A DNA stretch of 8,303 nucleotides from Eggerthellales bacterium UBA948 (GCA_002293265.1 DBCW01000099.1:648-8950), one strand, 5' to 3'; positions 1 through 6,100 are shown, counted from the stretch's first letter. Program-made: numbers and translations. Notes: generated by a model from the letters alone, not told the origin.

Positions 1-306
1 TAATACCAAAAATATCAAGGCACTCAATACCTCATTTGAAAGTGGGCTGTGACCTATTCCCCTAAGCACGTAAAGTGCATTGTTGGGAAACCCAAGATGT
101 GTTGCTGAAGCTATGAGCCCGATAGTTGCCAAAGCTAAGGGGATTATCAAAAAAATATTCAACCGCTCTTGATTCCCCTCTTGTTGCCAGCGTAAACGCA
201 GCAACACCAAAGCCACTACAGAATAACTTATGGCGCCTGCAGGAGCCAAGGCGGTAAATATAGCCAGTGCAATTTGCGAATTGGTAAATATGTGCGGAAG
301 ATCTAC
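1..306 (-). CDS. dmsC: DmsC-type membrane anchor subunit, N-terminal part (runs off left edge; start codon unclear)
   Basis: Integral membrane anchor that would oxidise quinol and pass electrons to the iron-sulfur subunit. The frame is open from 306 down to base 1 (102 codons). It shows two hydrophobic helices (IALAIFTALAPAGAISY... and LNIFLIIPLALATIGLIAS) and the beginning of a third (VLSALIFLVL). After helix 2 comes the family signature ATHLGFPNNALY followed by RGIGHSPLSNEV, typical of DmsC-like anchors. It lies 14 nt after the second dmsB and is the usual last structural gene of such an operon. The odd point is the start. No ATG, GTG or TTG occurs between the in-frame TAA at 309-307 and helix 1; the first TTG is at 249, inside the helix. 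Just upstream the same frame reads GTG GTG ATT TAA (318-307). Either a non-standard start is used or the gene carries an early nonsense codon. Family is fairly sure; functionality is not. Confidence 0.8.
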
Positions 307-320
307 TTAAATCACCACCC

Positions 321-953
321 TCACTTTAGCTGTTCTTTATTGACTATGGTGCCTTTCTCAATCAAACCTTTTGTTACCGCATTTGCGGCATCGGAAGCTT
401 TTATCAGCAAATTTGGGCTCGTGTAATCGCTACTTGGTAGGGGTTGTAAATCTCGTACAGCATAGGTGTGAATCTTGGACAGTTTTGCGATGTCATCAAA
501 CTCCAAAGCTCTCAATGGACAAGCTTGAACACAGATTGGCTGCTTTCCCTGATTCAAACGCTCTAGGCAACCATCACATTTTGAACTTTGCCTGGTTACC
601 GGGCTGATATGAGGTGCGTGATAAGGGCAAGCCATAGTGCAGTAACCACAACCTACACAAATATGCGCATCAACGCTGACGATACCACAATCATCTTTAT
701 GCATTGCCCTAGTTGGACAAACCCTTACACAAGCCGGCGACAAACAATGATTACACGCGATCGAGATATGGTAGACATAGCAATTTTGCCTCCATGTATC
801 GCCTTTGACGTTCTCCCAAGATCCACCCTCATAGTCTAAAACCTTTCGGTATGTGATATCAACGCCAAGGTCTTTGCTATCCTTGCAGGCCATCTCACAG
901 GTTCTACAACCAGTGCAGCGACTATTATCAAAATAGAAAGCGTATTGAACCAT
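321..953 (-). CDS. dmsB: DmsB-type four-cluster iron-sulfur subunit, second paralogue (B2)
   Basis: Ferredoxin-like electron-transfer subunit of a DMSO-reductase-family enzyme, relaying electrons between membrane anchor and molybdenum subunit. It has 210 residues, close to E. coli DmsB. Four cysteine groups are complete: C13-x2-C16-x2-C19-x3-C23; C67-x2-C70-x4-C75-x3-C79; C99-x2-C102-x2-C105-x3-C109-P; C126-x2-C129-x11-C141-x3-C145-P. This predicts four [4Fe-4S] clusters. I chose ATG at 953 because MVQYAFYFD aligns with the start of B1 (MAQYGFYFD). A longer in-frame start, TTG at 1016, would add 21 residues unlike any ferredoxin start. No Shine-Dalgarno lies directly before 953; the strong one at 1038-1045 is separated from it by a hairpin. 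Two extra cysteines (C58, C89) are absent from B1. It follows B1 after 170 nt and precedes dmsC by 14 nt. Confidence 0.93.
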   Translation of the reverse strand: MVQYAFYFDNSRCTGCRTCEMACKDSKDLGVDITYRKVLDYEGGSWENVKGDTWRQNCYVYHISIACNHCLSPACVRVCPTRAMHKDDCGIVSVDAHICVGCGYCTMACPYHAPHISPVTRQSSKCDGCLERLNQGKQPICVQACPLRALEFDDIAKLSKIHTYAVRDLQPLPSSDYTSPNLLIKASDAANAVTKGLIEKGTIVNKEQLK

Positions 954-957
954 AATG

Positions 958-1071
958 TTATTCGAACGACAGCCTGCCGTTATTGTCTGATCTAAGCCTT
1001 GCAAGGCTCGCGTCAAACATGCAGGACTGTCGTTCGACCTCCTTTAGTTGTTGGTCATTTTGTGAGACCAT
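958..1071 (-). CDS. Possible 37-codon leader ORF ahead of the second dmsB
   Basis: An open frame starts at ATG 1071 and ends at TAA 960-958, four bases before the ATG of dmsB at 953. It runs through the Shine-Dalgarno and the whole stem-loop, so a ribosome translating it would melt the hairpin and finish next to the dmsB start. A TTG at 1089 lies 6 nt after an AGAGG and could extend it by six codons. The peptide (MVSQNDQQLKEVERQ...GRLSFE) is hydrophilic and not recognised. An open frame this short can be chance, so it is reported as a candidate only. Confidence 0.2.
   Translation of the reverse strand: MVSQNDQQLKEVERQSCMFDASLARLRSDNNGRLSFE
962..1037 (-). promoter_or_regulatory. Stem-loop between Shine-Dalgarno and start codon of the second dmsB
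   Basis: The 11-bp arms TCGAACGACAG (962-972) and CTGTCGTTCGA (1027-1037) are perfectly complementary. They continue, after a single bulged base at 1026, into five more pairs (CCTGC 973-977 with GCAGG 1021-1025), giving a 16-bp stem. The 43-nt loop holds a perfect 14-nt palindrome, AGCCTTGCAAGGCT (995-1008), which can form a 5-bp hairpin at the tip. In the minus-strand mRNA the structure sits exactly between AAAGGAGG and the spacer ATAACATT before AUG. The pairing is seen directly. The role as a folded spacer, or as an inserted palindromic element, is inference. Confidence 0.7.
1038..1045 (-). promoter_or_regulatory. Displaced Shine-Dalgarno for the second dmsB
   Basis: On the minus strand the sequence reads AAAGGAGG, a near-ideal ribosome binding site. 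It is 84 nt from the dmsB start at 953 in linear distance and 17 nt from an ATG at 1020, too far for either by normal spacing. It abuts the base of the stem-loop at 962-1037. If that stem-loop folds, the linear gap to the ATG at 953 becomes 8 nt (ATAACATT), which is ideal. Confidence 0.6.
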
Positions 1072-1123
1072 TTTGAGTGTTTTGGGCAATAATTTCCTCT
1101 GTCCAAAAGTCTACTCTATTGTC

Positions 1124-1744
1124 TTAGCTGACCTCAAGAGGGTTGGCTATGAAACCTGTCGTATCCTCCGATGGCTTTGCGGCTGCAGCCATCTTTACTG
1201 TCAGATTTGGCTGGGTTTTGCTCGGATCGGGCAAAGGTGCAATCGATGCGTTATCGCCATACTTTGAACGCAGTTCTTCGATCTCGCCAAAATCCAAGGC
1301 ACGTAGCGGGCAAGCATCCACGCAGATGGGTTTGAGACCTTGCGCATTGCGGTCGCGACAGCCATCGCACTTAACGCCTTTAGCTACTGTCGAATCATAA
1401 AGCGGTACGCCATAAGGGCAGGCATCGATACATACCTTTTGCCCACTACAAACTTTGGCATCTATGTATACCAGACCAGAATCATCATCTTTAAAGACTG
1501 CACCAGCCGGGCAAACCGCCAAACACGCCGGTGAGTCACAGTGGTTGCAAGCTTGTGACACATGATAAGAAAAAACGTTATGTGTAAGCGTGCCATCCGT
1601 GTCGGTAAAGCTCCCGCCTTCGTAGTCGTATACCTTGCGAAAGGCGATGGAGGAATCCAGATTCTTATAATCCTTGCAGGCCATTTCGCAAGTTTTGCAT
1701 CCCGTGCAACGGGAGCTATCAAAATAAAATCCATACTGAGCCAT
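1124..1744 (-). CDS. dmsB: DmsB-type iron-sulfur subunit, first paralogue (B1), with Gln replacing a cluster ligand
   Basis: Ferredoxin-like electron-transfer subunit directly after dmsA and so the most likely partner of DmsA. It has 206 residues, matching E. coli DmsB. ATG at 1744 follows AAGGAG with 5 nt spacing. Cysteine groups: C13, C16, C19, C23; C66, C69, C74, C78; C99, Q102, C105, C109; C126, C129, C141, C145. Group III therefore reads C-SG-Q-KV-C-IDA-CP, with its second cysteine replaced by Gln (codon CAA at 1441-1439). In E. coli DmsB the equivalent residue is Cys102, and its replacement turns that [4Fe-4S] cluster into [3Fe-4S]; NarH naturally has Trp there. A [3Fe-4S] cluster or altered potential is thus inferred. 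The gene begins 15 nt after dmsA. The C-terminal 40 residues are variable, as in the family. Confidence 0.95.
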   Translation of the reverse strand: MAQYGFYFDSSRCTGCKTCEMACKDYKNLDSSIAFRKVYDYEGGSFTDTDGTLTHNVFSYHVSQACNHCDSPACLAVCPAGAVFKDDDSGLVYIDAKVCSGQKVCIDACPYGVPLYDSTVAKGVKCDGCRDRNAQGLKPICVDACPLRALDFGEIEELRSKYGDNASIAPLPDPSKTQPNLTVKMAAAAKPSEDTTGFIANPLEVS

Positions 1745-1759
1745 TATATCTCCTTATTT

Positions 1760-4216
1760 TTAAGCTTTCTTAACCTGCACGATCATCGAATGTGCCGGAC
1801 CATTACCCTTTGCAAGTCCTGTTGGCTTATAGGTTGTAAGAGTGTTAACGCAACCACCTTTATCAACCTTGTCTCCGGACATGTCGGCATCATGCCAAGC
1901 ACCCTGCGGGATAGCGATTGTACCGGGGATAACGCGAGAGGTTACACGCGCCTCGACCTGAATCTCGCCGTGCGGACTCTTCACGGAGCAAACGTCGCCG
2001 GATTTGATAGAACGCGAGTCCGCGTCCACCGGGTTTACCCAAATCTCGTTGCGAGCAACGACTTTGAGGTCTTCGATAAATCCAAAGGAAGAATGTGTGC
2101 GGCTCTTGTGATGATAACCACAACCGTAAAGCGGGTACTCATCATTGACCGAACCATAACCATATAGTCCGGGAGTAAATACTGGCAACGGATTGATGAC
2201 CTGCCATTCTTCTAGCTCCCACTCAGCAGCAATTTCGGCTAGCTGCTCCGAGTAGATCTCGATTTTTCCGGAAGGTGTCGATAGCGGATTTGCCACCGGA
2301 TCATCACGAAAGTCTTTAAGTCCGATCGCTGCATCACAGGCTATCTTATAGATACCTTTTTCGAGCATTTCTTCAAATGGAGGGAGTTCCGGATAATCTG
2401 CAGCTCCTTGCTCGTATACATATTTGACCCAGTCATCATGAGAGCGCCCCTCAGTAAAATCTTCCCTAACACCAAGCTTGTCAGCTATGTCTGTCATGAC
2501 ATCATAGCTGGAACGACACTCAAAAGCAGGCTCTTGAGCTGCGGTGCCCAGAAGAACTGCAGTGTAATACTCGGCATAACCCTGAGTAATTAGGTTCATC
2601 TGCTCAGAGCGCATGGCATCGGGAAGCAAAATATCGGCGTATTTTGCAGAATCAGTCATCACGGTATCCCATACTAAGATAAACTCGCATTTTGTCTCAT
2701 CAGCAAGAATTTCGTGTGTGTAGTTAATGTCACCGTGCTGATTTGTAAGACAATTACCGGCGTAGTTCCAGATGAACTTGATGTCTGTGGAAAGTTTGTC
2801 GCCGCCCTTGATGCCGGCATTTGTTGCTGTCATGTCTTTGCCGTGGTCAACAGCATTAAGCCACTGGTAAACAGGGATGGTTACTGCCACGCCATTGTCG
2901 CCACTGGGGATACTACCCACCATGTATGTCGGTGGCTCAGCCTCTCTCTGGCCGGTATTGGTACCGGGAAGACCTACTTTACCGATAAGGCATGGCAACA
3001 AACTAATCGCCCTTGAGCTATCCTCACCATTGGTGTGGCGCTGCGGTCCCCAACCCTGACAGATAAACGGAGCCTCAGCACCGGCAATATCAGCTGCCAG
3101 CTCCTTAATACGGCTTGCCGGTATCTGGGTAATCTCAGCAGCCCACTCAACAGTCTTGGCGACCATATCATAACCAGTACCCATTACATAATCGCGGTAA
3201 GACTTGTTTTGACCTTTTGCTGACTCCGGCATGCTTTCTTCGTCAAAACCAACGCAATAGGTATGCAAAAAGTCCAGGTCTACCTGGCTGTTAGAAATCC
3301 ACTCATGAGCAAGTGCAGCAACCAAGGCACCGTCAGTTCCCGGACGAATGGGTAGCCACTCATCGGTGCTGCCGGATGCGGACTCGTTAAGCCTAAAGTC
3401 GATGTTGATGATCTTGCCGCCACGACCGGTTACGCCTTCACGCACTTGAGCAAAGTCCCAAGTTGCATTAGCTCCACCCATACGGGTCTCTGCCGGGCTG
3501 TTGCCAAACATCACCACAAGGTCAGAGTTTGCTGCTGCTTCAGAAAAAGATGACGCGTGAACGTTATCGTACGGCGAGAAATCGTCACCATAAAAATAAG
3601 GCATTGCCGCACTGAGCATATTTGTCGAGTAGTCAAAATGACCGTCAAGGCAACCTCCAATACAATTTAGCAGACGCGATGACGGGTTGCCGGTAGCAGA
3701 ATACATACCGGTAGCATAGATATTATGGATAGCCTCGTTGCCGTAAGTGTCGATGGTGTACTTAAGCTGATCAGCGATTGTTTGGACGGCTTCATCCCAG
3801 CTGATTTGCTCGAACTTGCCCTCGCCACGTTTGCCAACGCGCTTCATCGGGTACTGCAAGCGATCAGGATGGTTTATCCAGCGACGCATACTGCGCCCAC
3901 GTAAACAGGCGCGAGATTGCATCTCATCGTCCCCGGTATTGTCGGTTTCCATGTAAGCGATCTTTCCATCGATAACATGCCATTGGAACGCACAGTTGCC
4001 TCCACAGTTAACATTGCAGGCACTCCATGCAATCTTTTCGTTGGGATTTGCTGTGGCACCGTCACCGCTTGGTGACTTGCTGCCGGATTCCGTTTCGCTT
4101 GGTGTGCAAGCAAACAGTGAGCCAAGAGATGTGCTTCCGGCTACTGCAAGCAGTGTTGCGCCACCTGCTTTGCAAAATGTTCGCCTGGAAAACTTGCTCT
4201 CCTCCACTTTTCCCAT
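1760..4216 (-). CDS. dmsA: DMSO-reductase-family molybdopterin catalytic subunit, Tat-exported (DmsA-like)
   Basis: Catalytic subunit binding bis-molybdopterin guanine dinucleotide and a [4Fe-4S] cluster; it reduces a terminal acceptor outside the membrane. It has 818 residues, close to E. coli DmsA. ATG at 4216 follows AAGGAG with 5 nt spacing; the in-frame GTG at 4222 lies within that site and is rejected. A Tat signal begins SRRTFCKAGG (R11, R12) and runs through a hydrophobic stretch to LFAC (C37), a possible lipobox. Cluster ligands are C67-x3-C71-x3-C75 and C104 (in RACLRG). S197 in FDYST aligns with the serine molybdenum ligand of DmsA and DorA (GDYS), and the downstream FGNSPAETRMGG matches the DmsA family. 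The last ~120 residues form the dinucleotide-binding domain, with HHKSRTHS, GAWHDADMSGDK and the TLTT/LAKGN motifs. Substrate is not predictable: sulfoxide, N-oxide or an organic acceptor are all possible. The divergent LuxR-type gene is the likely regulator. Confidence 0.97.
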   Translation of the reverse strand: MGKVEESKFSRRTFCKAGGATLLAVAGSTSLGSLFACTPSETESGSKSPSGDGATANPNEKIAWSACNVNCGGNCAFQWHVIDGKIAYMETDNTGDDEMQSRACLRGRSMRRWINHPDRLQYPMKRVGKRGEGKFEQISWDEAVQTIADQLKYTIDTYGNEAIHNIYATGMYSATGNPSSRLLNCIGGCLDGHFDYSTNMLSAAMPYFYGDDFSPYDNVHASSFSEAAANSDLVVMFGNSPAETRMGGANATWDFAQVREGVTGRGGKIINIDFRLNESASGSTDEWLPIRPGTDGALVAALAHEWISNSQVDLDFLHTYCVGFDEESMPESAKGQNKSYRDYVMGTGYDMVAKTVEWAAEITQIPASRIKELAADIAGAEAPFICQGWGPQRHTNGEDSSRAISLLPCLIGKVGLPGTNTGQREAEPPTYMVGSIPSGDNGVAVTIPVYQWLNAVDHGKDMTATNAGIKGGDKLSTDIKFIWNYAGNCLTNQHGDINYTHEILADETKCEFILVWDTVMTDSAKYADILLPDAMRSEQMNLITQGYAEYYTAVLLGTAAQEPAFECRSSYDVMTDIADKLGVREDFTEGRSHDDWVKYVYEQGAADYPELPPFEEMLEKGIYKIACDAAIGLKDFRDDPVANPLSTPSGKIEIYSEQLAEIAAEWELEEWQVINPLPVFTPGLYGYGSVNDEYPLYGCGYHHKSRTHSSFGFIEDLKVVARNEIWVNPVDADSRSIKSGDVCSVKSPHGEIQVEARVTSRVIPGTIAIPQGAWHDADMSGDKVDKGGCVNTLTTYKPTGLAKGNGPAHSMIVQVKKA

Positions 4217-4283
4217 AGTCACTCCTTCCTTTCTTTGTTAATGTATCTTCCTCAAATAATTCGCATTTTATTCACAAATGGTT

Positions 4284-4302
4284 ATATCAGCATATGAGAT
4301 AT
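4284..4302. promoter_or_regulatory. Imperfect dyad, possible regulator site
   Basis: The sequence ATATC-AG-CATATG-A-GATAT has complementary ends around a central CATATG, with arms offset by one base. It lies 68 nt upstream of the dmsA start and overlaps the possible -10 of the regulator gene. In an AT-rich region such a dyad can be chance. Confidence 0.25.
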
Positions 4303-4316
4303 GATTGTCTTTTGGC

Positions 4317-4333
4317 TCACATGACTTATGTGA
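4317..4333. promoter_or_regulatory. Perfect dyad TCACAT-N5-ATGTGA, candidate operator
   Basis: Two 6-bp half sites, TCACAT (4317-4322) and ATGTGA (4328-4333), are perfectly complementary around GACTT. The dyad lies 31 nt ahead of the chosen start of the membrane LuxR-type gene, probably in its 5' leader or promoter, and 100 nt from the dmsA start. Symmetric sites like this fit a dimeric helix-turn-helix regulator, so autoregulation is possible. It does not match the FNR site (TTGAT-N4-ATCAA). The binder is not known. Confidence 0.35.
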
Positions 4334-4364
4334 TTTTTATGGAAAATACCTGGTGGGAGTGAAT

Positions 4365-5933
4365 TTGGGCATTTCAAACAACCACAGAGTTTCGATCATC
4401 GGCTTTGCGGTGCTGCTTACGATAAATGCAACAGCACTCTGGGGTGGGGCTTTTCCCTTTTTGCCCTCAGAGTTCCAAACGCCGGAAATTCTCACGACTT
4501 TTTTCTTGCTCCAATCCGTAGCCTTTTCGGGAACTTTTTTATCGGCAATGCTTTTTTCATATTATTTGCCAAACTACACGCAACGTGTGTTGGTTTTCAT
4601 GAATGGGGTGCCAATCTTTTTTGGTTCGCTTTTCCTGATAGCTACATTATATGTTCCGGTACTAACAATGTTTTTCATCTGCACCGGAGCTATTTTGTTG
4701 GGAGCGGGCTGTGCCGGTTTTTTGCTTTTGTGGCAACGTTATTTTTCCGCTCAAGATCCGCAAGCGGGTAATACGGTTATCATTTTGGGTACCGGGTTGG
4801 CAGCCCTAATCTATTATTCACTTTATGCTATTCCAATCGGCGTTACCGCCTTAATTGTTCCCTTAATTTTAGTGCCGTTGTGTGGTCTGGCTTTGATTCT
4901 GGGTACTAGGGGCATCAATTTTGCTCAGCCGATGTTTGAGGATACACCCAAGCAGCATCCCGACGTTTACCTCAATACCATAAAAAGCTATTGGAGCAGC
5001 GCGGTGGCAGTCGGTGGATTGGGTTTTGCCAGCGGCATCATTAGATCTGTAGCCATCAGTGACCCGTCGCTTGGCACACTAGTAAACGCTATGGCGATGT
5101 TCGGCGCTTTGGTATCATCTGCCGTATTGTTCTATCTAGGACGGCGTTTTAGTTTTTCTTTCGACGTGGTGCAGGCATTTCGCTGGATGTTTCCCTTTGT
5201 CATCACCAGTTTTTTATTGATCGCCGTTTTTGGTACGACCTTTATGCATGTTTTTTCGGGTGCACTGTACATGGTCTTTACATTTATGATAATGCTGATG
5301 ATGATCCAGTGTTCGCAAGCATCACGCGATATGGGTATCAACCCCTTGTTTATCTACGGTTTTTTTGCCAGCATCGTGTATTTTTTGCAAAGTCTTGGAT
5401 TTATTCTCGGAAATGGCTTTGAAGACTTTAGCTTGGCTACCAGTTCCAATACTTTATTTGTTGCTGCGGGTACAATTTGGGTACTGGCACTTGCAATGTA
5501 TGCGGTGCGCGGCGAAATGAAGAGCACTTTTTCGCACCTGCAAGCCAGACCCTCAAGAATTGAGTTTATTAGGCATCTCCCAAGAACCCAAAGCGACAGT
5601 GGCTCAGGCGATAAAGCTATGAGTTCAGTTAAACCTTTTGTGTCCGAATCAAAAGATGCAGCAAAGGATAATGGATATGAAAGAGACGAGTTTGTAGTAT
5701 TTAGAGACCGCATCTCAAAGCAGTGTGCAACGATAAAAGAAGTCTATCAACTAACGGCTCGCGAAACCGAGGTCATGGAGCTCATCGCCCGTGGAACCAC
5801 AGTCAGTGTAATAGCTGAACGCCTGATTGTCTCGGAAAACACCGTGCGAACACACTCCAAAAATCTCTACAGCAAGTTGGCGATTCATAAGCGTCAAGAG
5901 ATGTTGGATTTACTGGATACAACAATTCCCTAG
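4365..5933 (+). CDS. Membrane-bound LuxR-type transcriptional regulator (12 helices plus C-terminal HTH)
   Basis: A one-protein sensor-regulator: a polytopic membrane domain joined to a cytoplasmic LuxR DNA-binding domain. With the TTG start at 4365 it has 522 residues. About twelve hydrophobic helices run from VSIIGFAVLLTINATALWGG to LFVAAGTIWVLALAMYAVRG (roughly residues 10-385), followed by an ~80-residue charged linker. The last 60 residues hold the HTH: LTARETEVMELIARG, then IAERLIVSENTVRTHSKNLY, then SKLAIHKRQEML, all classic LuxR/NarL features. No receiver domain or autoinducer domain is present. No in-frame ATG exists near the front. TTG 4365 has GGGAG 5 nt ahead; GTG 4359, GTG 4353 and TTG 4305 are alternatives. 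Such membrane LuxR proteins often sit beside molybdopterin oxidoreductase operons in Eggerthellaceae, so it probably controls the divergent dms operon in response to its substrate; that is inference. Confidence 0.92.
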   Translation: MGISNNHRVSIIGFAVLLTINATALWGGAFPFLPSEFQTPEILTTFFLLQSVAFSGTFLSAMLFSYYLPNYTQRVLVFMNGVPIFFGSLFLIATLYVPVLTMFFICTGAILLGAGCAGFLLLWQRYFSAQDPQAGNTVIILGTGLAALIYYSLYAIPIGVTALIVPLILVPLCGLALILGTRGINFAQPMFEDTPKQHPDVYLNTIKSYWSSAVAVGGLGFASGIIRSVAISDPSLGTLVNAMAMFGALVSSAVLFYLGRRFSFSFDVVQAFRWMFPFVITSFLLIAVFGTTFMHVFSGALYMVFTFMIMLMMIQCSQASRDMGINPLFIYGFFASIVYFLQSLGFILGNGFEDFSLATSSNTLFVAAGTIWVLALAMYAVRGEMKSTFSHLQARPSRIEFIRHLPRTQSDSGSGDKAMSSVKPFVSESKDAAKDNGYERDEFVVFRDRISKQCATIKEVYQLTARETEVMELIARGTTVSVIAERLIVSENTVRTHSKNLYSKLAIHKRQEMLDLLDTTIP

Positions 5934-5996
5934 TTCAACTTTTTTTGGGAAAACAACATTTATAAATACATTACTGGAAAACCACGCAACAAACGG

Positions 5997-6002
5997 TATA
6001 AT
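5997..6002 (+). promoter_or_regulatory. -10 box of the tRNA-Leu gene
   Basis: A perfect TATAAT ends 12 nt before the first base of the mature tRNA, placing transcription start about 5-6 nt ahead of it. The -35 is weak: neither CTGGAA (5974-5979, 17-nt spacer) nor TTACTG (5971-5976, 20-nt spacer) is close to TTGACA. Confidence 0.5.
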
Positions 6003-6014
6003 GTCTAACGTCGT

Positions 6015-6100
6015 GCGGGCGTGGCGGAATTGGCAGACGCGCCAGATTTAGGTTCTGGTGGGCAAAACCCGTGAAGGTTCAAGTCCTTTCGCCCGCACCA
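6015..6100 (+). tRNA. tRNA-Leu, anticodon UAG
   Basis: The acceptor arms GCGGGCG (6015-6021) and CGCCCGC (6090-6096) pair fully, followed by discriminator A and an encoded CCA (6098-6100). The D arm contains TTGGCAGA. The anticodon stem CCAGA/TCTGG (6042-6046, 6054-6058) encloses the 7-nt loop TTTAGGT with anticodon TAG at 6049-6051. A long variable arm, with GGGC/CCCG around AAAA, marks a class II tRNA as expected for leucine. The T loop is TTCAAGT. It reads CUA and, by wobble, other CUN codons. tRNA-Leu genes are frequent integration sites and what follows here looks accessory, but no second copy of the 3' end occurs in the window. Confidence 0.97.

Larger units (their letters stand above)
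4217..4364. promoter_or_regulatory. Divergent control region between dmsA and the luxR-type gene
   Basis: These 148 bp separate two genes transcribed away from each other, so both promoters should lie here. The stretch is AT-rich, mainly in 4250-4340. On the plus strand TATGAT (4300-4305) is a fair -10 box, but no good -35 lies at the right distance. On the minus strand no pair close to consensus stands out, which suits activator-dependent promoters. Two dyads are listed separately. Confidence 0.55.

Noticed and set aside
954..1016. Extended N-terminus of the second dmsB from TTG 1016
   Set aside because: The extra 21 residues do not resemble a DmsB start, lie mostly in the hairpin loop, and MVQYAFYFD at 953 aligns exactly with the start of the first dmsB.
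1562..2167. Plus-strand open frame of 201 codons
   Set aside because: It lies antisense across the dmsA 3' end and dmsB1 5' end, both firm by motif; it has no family resemblance.
1760..4216. Assigning DMSO as the substrate
   Set aside because: The serine molybdenum ligand and motifs fix the family, but members with this signature use many acceptors; nothing in the window decides among them.
4217..4222. GTG 4222 as start of dmsA
   Set aside because: It overlaps the AAGGAG ribosome binding site; ATG 4216 has correct 5-nt spacing.
4305..4364. Longer N-terminus of the LuxR-type protein from TTG 4305
   Set aside because: It would cover the TCACAT-N5-ATGTGA dyad, has no ribosome binding site and adds a non-family hydrophilic leader; TTG 4365 has GGGAG at 5 nt.
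5926..5951. TTCCC-N16-GGGAA as terminator of the LuxR-type gene
   Set aside because: The T-run lies in the loop before the 3' arm, not after it, and the 5-bp stem overlaps the stop codon; too weak.
6070..6100. Direct repeat of the tRNA-Leu 3' end as an attachment pair
   Set aside because: No second copy of the T-arm and acceptor sequence was found elsewhere in the window.
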